Source: Desulfobacterales bacterium CG23_combo_of_CG06-09_8_20_14_all_52_9 (GTDB taxonomy: Bacteria > Desulfobacterota > Desulfobacteria > Desulfobacterales > UBA2156). Taken from it: 15,535 nucleotides of DNA. The notes under the pieces were generated by a model. It saw only the letters and a program-made list of their open reading frames with translations, searched no databases and had not been told where the DNA came from. Positions 1 to 6,875 of the stretch are shown here, one piece after another. Both the position numbers and the translations under genes were made by a program. Numbering within the stretch: the stretch's first letter is position 1; the number at the start of each line of letters is the position of its first letter. The stretch spans positions 827 through 16,361 of the forward strand of contig PCSF01000115.1 in the NCBI GenBank assembly GCA_002771315.1, written 5' to 3'.

Positions 1-248
1 ATCGAAAGACGATCCTGACCGTCACGGTTAAATCGGATGGTTCCTTGTATGTGGACAAGGAACCGGTTCTGTATGAAAACCTGACTGAAAAACTAAAGGC
101 AAAGGCGATGGAAAATCCGGATCCGGACGTGCTCCTGTTTGCCGAAAACACCCTTCCTTACCAAAACCTTTTTTCAGTACTGGACCGGATCCGGATGGCG
201 GGCCTCCAGAAAATCTCCCTGCAGGCAAAGGCGGAAATACGGCCGTGA
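1..248 (+). CDS. exbD: ExbD/TolR-family biopolymer transport protein, C-terminal part
   Basis: The frame is open from base 3 to a TGA at 246-248, giving about 81 residues with no N-terminus. Visible features are a beta-rich periplasmic segment (TVTVKSDGSLYVDKEPV), then a helix and the ending LLFAENTLPYQNLFSVLDR followed by a short strand. This is the usual ExbD/TolR C-terminal fold, in which the periplasmic domain follows a single N-terminal membrane helix that lies outside the window. With ExbB, ExbD forms the proton-driven motor that energises TonB in the inner membrane. The stop overlaps the GTG of the TonB gene by 4 bases (GTGA), suggesting translational coupling and favouring ExbD over TolR. 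TolR stays possible because the membrane helix and the upstream gene are not visible. Confidence 0.85.
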   Translation, partial: RKTILTVTVKSDGSLYVDKEPVLYENLTEKLKAKAMENPDPDVLLFAENTLPYQNLFSVLDRIRMAGLQKISLQAKAEIRP

Positions 249-967
249 AACGCCTCGCTGCGGCTTTTTTTGTTTCCCTTGGCATCCATGGGCTTTTTCT
301 TTTTTCAGATTTGAATCTGTCGGCAAGACCAAAAACGGATCTCCGGCTGCCCCGGCATCTCACTATCACCTTATCTTACACCTCCCCACCGAGGTCATTA
401 TCCGAGTCCACCGAGAACCCCCTTACACAGTCCATCAAAAAATCCGAGCCGCATAAAGTCCGGCAACCGGTCCAGCTCAAAATACCGGAACCGCTTCCTC
501 AAAAAGTGGTCCAAGAGGCCCTGCTTCAAGAGTCCACCCCGGAGTCTGAAAGCTTGCGGCCCGAGCCGGTGAAGCCGCTTGATGGTCATACAACGAACAT
601 GCCGAAAAAAGCGGTTGAAGCCCCGCCGGTCGTCTTATATGAATCGTCGGTTCAGAAACTTGCGACAGCCTTGCCCGCCAAACCGATCACTCTTAAGGAA
701 GCGCGGCCTGCTTATCGGGAAAACCCGACGCCCCCTTACCCAGGATCGGCGAGGAGAAGAGGCATCGAGGGAAGCGTCCTCCTGGAGGTATTCGTGAATT
801 CAAACGGCAAAGTCAATCAGGTTAAAATCTTTAAATCGAGCGGCCACGGGGTACTGGACCGGGCGGCCCTTCAAGCCGTGGACACCTGGGTTTTTGAGCC
901 GGGGTTGATCGGGAATCGTCCGGTGGGCATGTGGGTTAGGGTTCCCATCCGCTTCGAACTTAAGTGA
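245..967 (+). CDS. tonB: Energy transducer TonB
   Basis: This 240-aa protein should carry proton-motive energy from ExbBD to outer-membrane receptors for siderophores, cobalamin or other metal complexes. It starts with GTG, overlapping the previous stop. A short cytoplasmic KR is followed by one hydrophobic helix (about residues 4-20) containing S11 and H15, which reproduce the SxxxH pattern of TonB transmembrane helices. Residues about 45-150 form a proline-, lysine- and glutamate-rich spacer. Residues about 155-240 are the TonB C-terminal domain, with the PYP near 164-166, RRGIEGSVLLEV, GLDRAALQ-like LDRAALQ (204-210) and W215-F217 before a final strand. The length is normal. No receptor gene is in the window, so the transported substrate is unknown. 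Confidence 0.93.
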   Translation: MKRLAAAFFVSLGIHGLFLFSDLNLSARPKTDLRLPRHLTITLSYTSPPRSLSESTENPLTQSIKKSEPHKVRQPVQLKIPEPLPQKVVQEALLQESTPESESLRPEPVKPLDGHTTNMPKKAVEAPPVVLYESSVQKLATALPAKPITLKEARPAYRENPTPPYPGSARRRGIEGSVLLEVFVNSNGKVNQVKIFKSSGHGVLDRAALQAVDTWVFEPGLIGNRPVGMWVRVPIRFELK

Positions 968-1082
968 CACCCGGCCCGTTGATCGGTTCAGGAAGCGAAA
1001 GGAACCCCGACTACGGGATCATCACATCCACTTTTCCGGAAAGCGCCTCTGTTATATATGAATTTCAACCTCCTAAGTCAAG

Positions 1083-2414
1083 ATGCCGATCTTTATCCTG
1101 GAGGCTGAAATCGAGAAAACCAAAGTAAAACCATATATGAACGCATATCCGGCCGATGGTAGAAAAATTTTTTACGGCATCTCTTCATTTGAGATGATGG
1201 CCATGTTCCGGCGCGGTCTCTTCTATGCGTATCTATCCATTTACCTGCGCCATTTCCTGGGTCTTTCGGTAACGGAAACGACCCTCTTTGCGACCCTTCC
1301 CATGATCGCCAATGTCTTATGTCAGACCCTCGTGTGGGGACCTGTCTCGGATCGCTTCCAAATCCGTCGCACCCTGATTATATGGGGGGAATTTCTGGCG
1401 GCCATGGGCACGGCCCTGGTCTGGTACGCTCACCGCTTTCCTGAATCGCCGCGGGGAGCCGGATACGCCGTCATATTCGGGTTGACCCTTGTGGAAATCT
1501 TCTGGTCCATGTCAAACGTAGGTTGGAGTGCACTCATCTCGGACATCTATCCTCAGAAAGAACGGATTGCCGTCCAGGGAAGGCTGGCCAGCCTCGGTGG
1601 GTTAGGCCGAATGGCCGGAATCGGGATCGGGGGACTGCTCTACGATGGATTGGGACTGCGGTACAACGGGTGGGGATTTCACGAAGGATCGCTCTTTTTC
1701 ATAGCCTCAGCGGTCATGCTACTTTCGATCCTTCCCTTACGGTGGGTTCCCGAGGGGGGGATTGGCCGGGAATCTTTTAATACGACCCGGGCCGAAGCGG
1801 AATTCGGCCACTCGGACACCTTCGCCTTTTTCATTTTCATCGTGGCAATGGCCTGCATCAACTTCGGCCGGAACTCCGTCATGGTTATCCAGACCCAGTA
1901 CCTGGTGATGGATTCCACCTTCGGCGTCTCAAGCCGGGAGCTTTCCAACATCGTCAACACACAATCGGCGGCCATCATCCTGACAGGGTTTTCTATCGGA
2001 TGGATCGGTCGCCGAATCAGGGATCGAACCGCCCTGATCCTTGGAACAATCCTGGCCATCGCCTCCCTGGTGCTCCTTTCGGCGACCTTGAACCTTACGC
2101 TGATTTACCTGAGCAATTTCCTGAAAGGGGTTTCGGATGTCATTATTCTGTCCTCGTCGTATGCCCTGGCCGCAGCGCTTATCTCGCCCAAAACTCGCGC
2201 CCGTTTCTTCAGTGTCTTCAACGCCACATTCTTCTTAAGCTGGGGACTGGCCGGGACCCTTATCGTCGGACCGGCGGCGGATCTGCTCATGACCCGAGGC
2301 ATCCCTGAAGCGCTTTCTTACCGCATCTCTTTTGCGCTGGCCGCCGGGATCACCGGAATCGGCCTGATCATCGTCGCGGCTTTTATTCGCCAGAAAAAAC
2401 GCCCCGCGAAATGA
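1083..2414 (+). CDS. Major facilitator superfamily transporter
   Basis: A 443-aa, strongly hydrophobic protein with the spacing of about 12 membrane helices. The loop after the second helix carries GPVSDRFQIRR (residues 86-96), matching MFS motif A (G-x3-D-R-x-G-R-R type). A second cytoplasmic loop at about 308-314 (GRRIRDR) is its counterpart in the C-terminal half. It should be an inner-membrane secondary transporter or exporter, but the substrate cannot be read from sequence. The start is uncertain: ATG at 1083 lacks a clear Shine-Dalgarno, a GGAGG lies at about 1101-1105 inside this reading, and ATG at 1137 (M19) begins just before the hydrophobic core. The gene is separated from tonB by 115 bases that include a perfect TTTCCGGAAA palindrome (1033-1042), so it may be transcribed independently. 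Confidence 0.85.
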   Translation: MPIFILEAEIEKTKVKPYMNAYPADGRKIFYGISSFEMMAMFRRGLFYAYLSIYLRHFLGLSVTETTLFATLPMIANVLCQTLVWGPVSDRFQIRRTLIIWGEFLAAMGTALVWYAHRFPESPRGAGYAVIFGLTLVEIFWSMSNVGWSALISDIYPQKERIAVQGRLASLGGLGRMAGIGIGGLLYDGLGLRYNGWGFHEGSLFFIASAVMLLSILPLRWVPEGGIGRESFNTTRAEAEFGHSDTFAFFIFIVAMACINFGRNSVMVIQTQYLVMDSTFGVSSRELSNIVNTQSAAIILTGFSIGWIGRRIRDRTALILGTILAIASLVLLSATLNLTLIYLSNFLKGVSDVIILSSSYALAAALISPKTRARFFSVFNATFFLSWGLAGTLIVGPAADLLMTRGIPEALSYRISFALAAGITGIGLIIVAAFIRQKKRPAK

Positions 2415-2685
2415 GCTGAAACCGCTCAACTGCCAACCCGCTTCCCTGTATGGAGAAAAGATGCGGGGGGAAAAATGACACCTTCATGATAAATCCCTGC
2501 TAATATACAGAATCTGGCGCTTCCATCTTATATAGGGGCCACCTCAAAATAATGAGTCCTTTGCGCCTTCCGCAGATGATTATATCGTTGAACCTGTTTA
2601 TTCACTAGATGCTCATTTCAGAAAAAGCACAATAGCGGTGCTCCAGTGAAGCGTTCTCCAAGCCTGCTAGAATTTCAATAAAATG

Positions 2686-2723
2686 CCCGATAAATTCGGC
2701 TTGACAGCCGATGCTTCATCGGG
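2686..2723. repeat. Overlapping inverted repeats (alternative hairpins)
   Basis: Three complementary arm pairs overlap here. TCGGCT (2696-2701) pairs with AGCCGA (2706-2711) around a TGAC loop. CCGATG (2708-2713) pairs with CATCGG (2717-2722) around CTT. CCCGAT (2686-2691) pairs with ATCGGG (2718-2723). The first two stems share bases 2708-2711, so they cannot form together. The arms overlap the TTGACA at 2701-2706. They could be an operator, or part of a switching RNA leader if transcription starts further upstream. Confidence 0.5.
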
Positions 2724-2728
2724 ATAAA
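2701..2728 (+). promoter_or_regulatory. Candidate sigma-70 promoter for the kinase fusion gene
   Basis: A perfect -35 TTGACA (2701-2706) is followed after 16 bases by GATAAA (2723-2728), a 4/6 match to the -10 consensus. The inferred transcript would start near 2735 and carry a leader of about 110 bases. The spacer is filled by the CCGATG/CATCGG inverted repeat, which would suit a repressor site. Confidence 0.45.
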
Positions 2729-2755
2729 AAATTGATGAGCCTTAATAACTGAATG

Positions 2756-2771
2756 TCCCCATATCTGGGGG
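2756..2771 (+). repeat. Small hairpin in the leader of the kinase gene
   Basis: CCCCA (2757-2761) pairs with TGGGG (2766-2770) around a TATC tetraloop, and T2756/G2771 can add a wobble pair. It is not followed by a T-run, so it is not a terminator by itself. It lies within the predicted 5' untranslated leader and may affect translation or stability. Confidence 0.4.
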
Positions 2772-2844
2772 TATGTATAGTGGCAAAATATAACTCCATC
2801 AATCTGCTGGGCTCAAACCAAAAAAGCAATCTCTTATCAATTCA

Positions 2845-4578
2845 ATGATAGATGAAAATTTCCCCATAGAGATGGTGATTCACCAATGCCTTCCTACTTA
2901 TCATATCGTCAAAAAAATAGGCGAGGGAGTTTATGGCGCTGTATACCAGTTGCAGGATGAATTCAAATCACGGGCAGTAAAAATCGTTCCCGTCGCTGCC
3001 GAGCGGTCAATCACGTTATCAACCGGAAATGATCTGAATTCGAAAATCTCCCACGACTTTCAAGCCGTAAGAAAATACTACGAATCTATAAAAGGTGAAG
3101 GTGTCATAGAGGTTCTTGATTTTCATCTGGTCGGAAAACAGATCTCGGATCAGACCGTCCGGGCGTACCTGGTTATTCTTATGGCGTATTATCCCGATAA
3201 CCTGCTCAACTACGTTGTGAATCGCTATCCTGTTCCACTGGTTACAATAAGACAACTCATCCGGGATCTAGCCCGCGTCATGGACCGACTTTACCATAAT
3301 AATCCGGATGCCTTCGTGATTACGGATCTGAAACCATCCAATCTGCTCATTGATCATAACAACAAGCTTTACATTGGAGACCTGGGAGGAATCAAACGAC
3401 TGGGAAGCATATCGACGACCACCCATCTGCAATTAACTCCGAATTGGACAGCCCCTGAGCTGATTCTGCGAAGTGTAAGACCGGGTATCTCCTCAACCAT
3501 TTTCTCATTCGGGCTTATTTTATATTTTGCTTTCGAAGGAAAACTCCCTTATGAAGATATGGACTTTGTCAAGCGTTTCCACGCCATCAGAGATAAAGGA
3601 ATCCATTTTAACAGACATGATATCCCTGGAGAATTCAAGGCTCTGATCCGGCAATGCCTTGAATTCGAGCCTTCCAGAAGGCCGACTCATTTTCAGGATA
3701 TTTTGCAGCATCTCACCGACAGCCGGCATGCATCCAATGGATCGACAGCCTATGAGAAAAAGGTTGCCGTTTCCGGCATCAATCAAAAGGAAATGGACGC
3801 TTCTATCCTCAATACTCAAGGAAATCGGGTGCAGATGGATACCCATGCCCTCCCTCATGCTCCATCCCCTTCCGATCCCCATCATTGGTCGGAACCTTAT
3901 ACCGGCATGGATTTTATCTGGGTGCCGGATGGGCGTTTCGAAATGGGATGCGGAAAGTGGAGCGAGCAGGGATTTGAAAATGAGCTTCCATTACACGAAG
4001 TGAGGATTTCCGGATTCTGGATGGGCAAATACCCAGTGACACAGGGACAATGGAAAAAAATCATGGGGACGAACCATTCCTGCTTTAAACTCGGAAATGA
4101 CTACCCTGTGGAGCAGGTTTCCTGGTTGGAAGCCATGGCCTTTTTAAAACGGCTCTCACAAAAAAATAATCATCCCGATCTGTTTTCACTGCCTTCCGAG
4201 GCACAATGGGAGTATGCGGCCGGCAGTTGCGGGAAACAAGAACCCTATGCCGGAGGGATTCGTGTCGATGAGTTAGCCTGGTATATCGACAATTCCGATG
4301 GATCCACACAACCTGTAGGCAAAAAAAGGCCAAATCATCTGGGATTGTTTGACATTTGTGGGAATGTGTGGGAATGGTGCCGCGATTACTATCAGGAAAA
4401 CGCTTATTCCATGCATGCCTCTCTTGATCCTGAAATAATCGTAGGAGAGGGTTACCGCGTCCACCGGGGAGGATCCTGGCTCAGCACGTTTAATCGATGC
4501 AGAGTATCCGGTCGTGGCAAATACCTGGAATCGGGTCGTTCCAATCATATCGGATTTCGGGTGATTCGCATTAAATAG
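2845..4578 (+). CDS. Ser/Thr kinase-like domain fused to FGE/SUMF1-like domain
   Basis: A 577-aa two-domain protein. Residues about 18-290 follow the eukaryotic-type kinase fold: glycine loop GEGVYGAVY (26-34), ATP-binding Lys K46 in AVKI, catalytic-loop TDLKPSN (D161, K163, N166), metal-binding D179 in DLG, and APE at 203-205. The usual HRD is ITD and DFG is DLG, but Lys, Asp and Asn needed for phosphotransfer are kept. A linker rich in His, Ser and Pro leads to residues about 357-577, a formylglycine-generating-enzyme-like domain (WVPDGRFEMG, LPSEAQWEYAA, GLFDICGNVWEWCRDYY, RGGSW, IGFRVIR). In authentic FGE two Cys follow GGSW; here the first is S547 and only C552 remains, so sulfatase activation is unlikely. 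Kinase/FGE-like fusions such as chlamydial Pkn1 are known. No membrane helix or signal peptide is seen. No good Shine-Dalgarno precedes ATG 2845, and no in-frame alternative start lies upstream before a stop. Confidence 0.85.
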   Translation: MIDENFPIEMVIHQCLPTYHIVKKIGEGVYGAVYQLQDEFKSRAVKIVPVAAERSITLSTGNDLNSKISHDFQAVRKYYESIKGEGVIEVLDFHLVGKQISDQTVRAYLVILMAYYPDNLLNYVVNRYPVPLVTIRQLIRDLARVMDRLYHNNPDAFVITDLKPSNLLIDHNNKLYIGDLGGIKRLGSISTTTHLQLTPNWTAPELILRSVRPGISSTIFSFGLILYFAFEGKLPYEDMDFVKRFHAIRDKGIHFNRHDIPGEFKALIRQCLEFEPSRRPTHFQDILQHLTDSRHASNGSTAYEKKVAVSGINQKEMDASILNTQGNRVQMDTHALPHAPSPSDPHHWSEPYTGMDFIWVPDGRFEMGCGKWSEQGFENELPLHEVRISGFWMGKYPVTQGQWKKIMGTNHSCFKLGNDYPVEQVSWLEAMAFLKRLSQKNNHPDLFSLPSEAQWEYAAGSCGKQEPYAGGIRVDELAWYIDNSDGSTQPVGKKRPNHLGLFDICGNVWEWCRDYYQENAYSMHASLDPEIIVGEGYRVHRGGSWLSTFNRCRVSGRGKYLESGRSNHIGFRVIRIK

Positions 4579-4657
4579 TGTAACCGCCTCTGTTGTTCAA
4601 TTTGGTTGCTAATCCACTACAATGCGGGCATCTTCTTTTTCAGCCAAAAGAATGGTT

Positions 4658-5503
4658 TTAGATCCCTCTCTTTGTCAAATAATTCCGGATCCTGAAGATG
4701 GTATCCTTGTCGGCCGCAAAGGGGTTTTCAGGCATGCGGGGTTTTTCCATATCCAGCAGGCCGGCAAAAGGAGTTTCTTTGAGCTTGAGGTTGAACGCGG
4801 TGATCATGAGGGTTTCCAGGGACAGGACATCAGCGATGTTGTAAGCCAGAAGCGTCTCGAGGGCTTTGACATTTTGTCGCCTCATGTACTCCTGCCAGAG
4901 GAGCACGGCAAAATAGCCGTCGACTCCTTCCAGGTCCCCGCGGTGAAGGCCTAGAGCCCTTTCGCACCCTTTCAACCCTCCTTTCAATCCGAGGCTGTGC
5001 AAGATATACCGCAGGTCGATATGGGCACAGGGTATATGTATATGAAAATACCGCTCGATGAAGGGAATATCAAAGGATCTCCCATTGTAGGTGACCACCA
5101 CCGAATACCGGAGGATATCTTCCGGAAACTGTTCAAGGTTTTCTCCGTTGATATAATAATAAACGCTTTTCCCGTCATATAAGGCAATGGTGGTAATCTC
5201 GTTTTCCCAGTTGCTCAAGCCTGTGGTTTCGATGTCCAGATAGACGGTCTCATCTCTGAATTCCGGGAAGAAGCGCCACTGGAGACCGGCCGACATACGT
5301 TTGGAGAAAAACGTGGGATCCCTTCTTTGTAAAAAATCCCAGGATTCTTCGAGATATGCATTAAGGCTCCCGGAATCTCCCCGGGCGACCATGCTGTACT
5401 TTTCAGATTCCCAGTCGCGCCAGGTAAATACACCCGCTCTCCAGAGCCTTTTTTCGGTCTTCAGCCCGATTCCCGGAATATGGACAAAGGTATGGGTCAG
5501 CAT
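4658..5503 (-). CDS. YprB-type DEDD 3'-5' exonuclease (RNase H-like fold)
   Basis: A 281-aa predicted nuclease of the RNase H-like exonuclease group (Pfam RNase_H_2, B. subtilis YprB-like). All three exonuclease motifs are visible: Exo I LDIETTGL with D90 and E92, Exo II TYNGRSFD with N140 and D145, and Exo III YNIADVLSLE with Y221 and D225, the DEDDy pattern. These acidic residues would bind two metal ions for 3'-5' hydrolysis. Residues 1-45 (HIPGIGLKTEKRLW) resemble a helix-hairpin-helix-like entry segment seen in the family. No signal peptide is present, so it is cytoplasmic. It is the last gene of a minus-strand pair and its start overlaps the end of the nucleotidase gene by 7 bases. Whether it cuts DNA or RNA cannot be told from sequence. 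Confidence 0.85.
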   Translation of the reverse strand: MLTHTFVHIPGIGLKTEKRLWRAGVFTWRDWESEKYSMVARGDSGSLNAYLEESWDFLQRRDPTFFSKRMSAGLQWRFFPEFRDETVYLDIETTGLSNWENEITTIALYDGKSVYYYINGENLEQFPEDILRYSVVVTYNGRSFDIPFIERYFHIHIPCAHIDLRYILHSLGLKGGLKGCERALGLHRGDLEGVDGYFAVLLWQEYMRRQNVKALETLLAYNIADVLSLETLMITAFNLKLKETPFAGLLDMEKPRMPENPFAADKDTIFRIRNYLTKRGI

Positions 5504-6489
5504 GGTCGGATCGCCCTTTTTACTGCGGAAATGACCTGGGCATGGATGCCGCCCGCAGTCGCCACCACCCCTGTATTTGCTTCAAGAACTTCGCCTTTGG
5601 AAAAATCCAACGGTCGACCCATGATGTCGCTGACTTGCCCGCCAGCCTCTTTGATGATTAGGGTCCCGGCGGCATGATCCCAGATCTTTTCCCGATAGTC
5701 TTTCTTCCTGGGAATCCTCAGGTAAATATCGGCCGTCCCCAGGGCTACGGCGCCGTATTTGGCTTGACTGTCCATGCGTAAAGGCGGGGCGGAGATTCCC
5801 AGATCTTGCAGGATCCTGGCGTGGATTTCATGGGCGCTGTGGGAAGGCTCCACCGATTCACATAACCGGGCCCGCTCAAGAGGGATAAAGCTTTTCCGGG
5901 TGACCGGTTCGGTATCGCCTCCGTCTATTTTCATGACCCGGGTGCCTTCACGCCGGATTGCAAAAAGGATGCAGCCCCCTTCTCCTGTTTCCAGCGGTGT
6001 CTTTTCAAGGCCGGGGCAAGCCAAGACGCCCAGCCTCACGTTTCCCTCCTCCATCAATGCCAGGGCAACGGCATACTGGCGTCCGGCAAGATATCCTTTC
6101 GTGCCGTCAATCGGATCCAGAGTCCAGAAGCGGTGAAGCGGATCAAATGGCCGTTTTCCACAATCGATGAGATCAGACAATTTATTATCCTTAAAGTCTC
6201 CGCATTCCTCCCCGACAATGGAAACAACATCATCGTATATCCCGTGATCTTTTCGGATAAGTCCGGCATCCTCTTCACCCACGATCGCATCCGCCGGAAA
6301 AGCATTCAAAAGTTCGGCCATGATGACGGCTTGACTGGCAAAGTCGGCAATCGTCACAGGGGACCGATCCGCTTTTTCGAAGGAATATCCACGGACACCG
6401 ACAAACCGATCTAGAACACGCCGGCAGACCCGCAAAGCTTTTTTGACTGCGGATAATGCGATTTCAAGTTCAAGGGGGTATTTTTCCAT
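5497..6489 (-). CDS. HAL2-type 3'(2'),5'-bisphosphate nucleotidase
   Basis: A 330-aa protein of the lithium-sensitive phosphatase family (inositol monophosphatase/CysQ/HAL2). Visible metal-site motifs are DRSPVTIADFASQ near the N-terminus, VGEED, the signature LDPIDGTKGYLAGRQYAVA, and a C-terminal WDHAAG followed by EAGG. The TKGYLAGRQYAVALAL form and the spacing match HAL2/SAL1 better than inositol monophosphatase, so the expected reaction is removal of the 3'-phosphate from 3'-phosphoadenosine-5'-phosphate, giving AMP. I chose ATG 6489 (MEKYPLELE); the frame is open to 6618 but the extra N-terminal residues look non-family. ATG 6504 is a second possibility. It lies upstream of, and overlaps, the DEDD exonuclease gene. 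Confidence 0.88.
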   Translation of the reverse strand: MEKYPLELEIALSAVKKALRVCRRVLDRFVGVRGYSFEKADRSPVTIADFASQAVIMAELLNAFPADAIVGEEDAGLIRKDHGIYDDVVSIVGEECGDFKDNKLSDLIDCGKRPFDPLHRFWTLDPIDGTKGYLAGRQYAVALALMEEGNVRLGVLACPGLEKTPLETGEGGCILFAIRREGTRVMKIDGGDTEPVTRKSFIPLERARLCESVEPSHSAHEIHARILQDLGISAPPLRMDSQAKYGAVALGTADIYLRIPRKKDYREKIWDHAAGTLIIKEAGGQVSDIMGRPLDFSKGEVLEANTGVVATAGGIHAQVISAVKRAIRPC

Positions 6490-6569
6490 TTGGCTTCTAT
6501 CCATACAAGTGCAGATACACATTGACAAGGGGCAATCCAAGATATCTGAATATCTAATCAAATATAGAG

Positions 6570-6595
6570 AAAAACCGGAAAGAAGCCTGATTCGG
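6570..6595 (-). terminator. Weak candidate terminator after the feo operon
   Basis: Reading the minus strand, CCGAA (6595-6591) can pair with TTCCGG (6580-6575) with one bulged base around a 10-base loop, followed by five T (6574-6570). The stem is short and imperfect. It sits 20 bases after the stop of the FeoB-associated gene, the right place for a terminator, but the structure is marginal. Confidence 0.3.
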
Positions 6596-6614
6596 AAACA
6601 AACACCCCCGATGG

Positions 6615-6863
6615 TCAACCGTCTTTGGAATCCCCTCTTTCTTTAGGAAGGTGCAGCTGCGGCAAGCCCACCTGAGCCGGTCGGTCATGACCGGGCCGGT
6701 CTTGAAAGACAAAATACTGCTCGCAGGCATCCTTTGGAACCCCGCAGGATGTGCATCCGCAGCCGCATTCGTTCGCGCCCTTTTTTTGAAACATACGATA
6801 AAACTTTCTTCCAACAAAAAATGCCGCCAGGCCGACGATGACGGCAACGATCACCCATTCCAT
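6615..6863 (-). CDS. FeoB-associated Cys-rich membrane protein
   Basis: A small 82-aa protein. Residues 3-17 form one hydrophobic helix (WVIVAVIVGLAAFFV), followed by a basic stretch and a Cys cluster C33, C35, C37, C40 and C47. This matches the FeoB-associated Cys-rich family, usually encoded next to feoB and thought to assist ferrous iron handling at the membrane. It starts 12 bases after the feoB stop with a good ribosome site (AAAGGGGGA), so it is probably the third gene of the feo operon. At 82 residues it is longer than the usual 50-60, because of a polar tail of about 35 residues with no motif I recognise. The Cys residues could bind Fe(II), zinc or an Fe-S cluster; this is inference. 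Confidence 0.8.
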   Translation of the reverse strand: MEWVIVAVIVGLAAFFVGRKFYRMFQKKGANECGCGCTSCGVPKDACEQYFVFQDRPGHDRPAQVGLPQLHLPKERGDSKDG

Positions 6864-6875
6864 CGGATCCCCCTT

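Larger units (their letters stand above)
2415..2844. other. 430 bp intergenic region upstream of kinase fusion
   Basis: No convincing coding frame, tRNA or transposase remnant is visible. Base composition is lower in G+C than in the flanking MFS gene. The right half contains a TTGACA promoter-like element and three short hairpins, listed separately. I see no clear Rho-independent terminator for the MFS gene in the left half. The length and composition suggest that the kinase gene and this leader may have arrived as a unit, but there are no flanking repeats to prove it. Confidence 0.6.

Noticed and set aside
2415..2844. Transposon remnant, CRISPR array or tRNA in the long intergenic region
   Set aside because: No repeats with regular spacing, no terminal inverted repeats with a target duplication, and no cloverleaf could be made out.
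4465..4578. Functional sulfatase-activating formylglycine-generating enzyme
   Set aside because: The first of the two Cys after GGSW is Ser (S547), and no sulfatase gene lies nearby.
6540..6555. AGATAT/ATATCT inverted repeat as a regulator site for the nucleotidase gene
   Set aside because: The arms are pure low-complexity A/T with only one G/C pair each and no promoter with good spacing is attached, so chance is a sufficient explanation.
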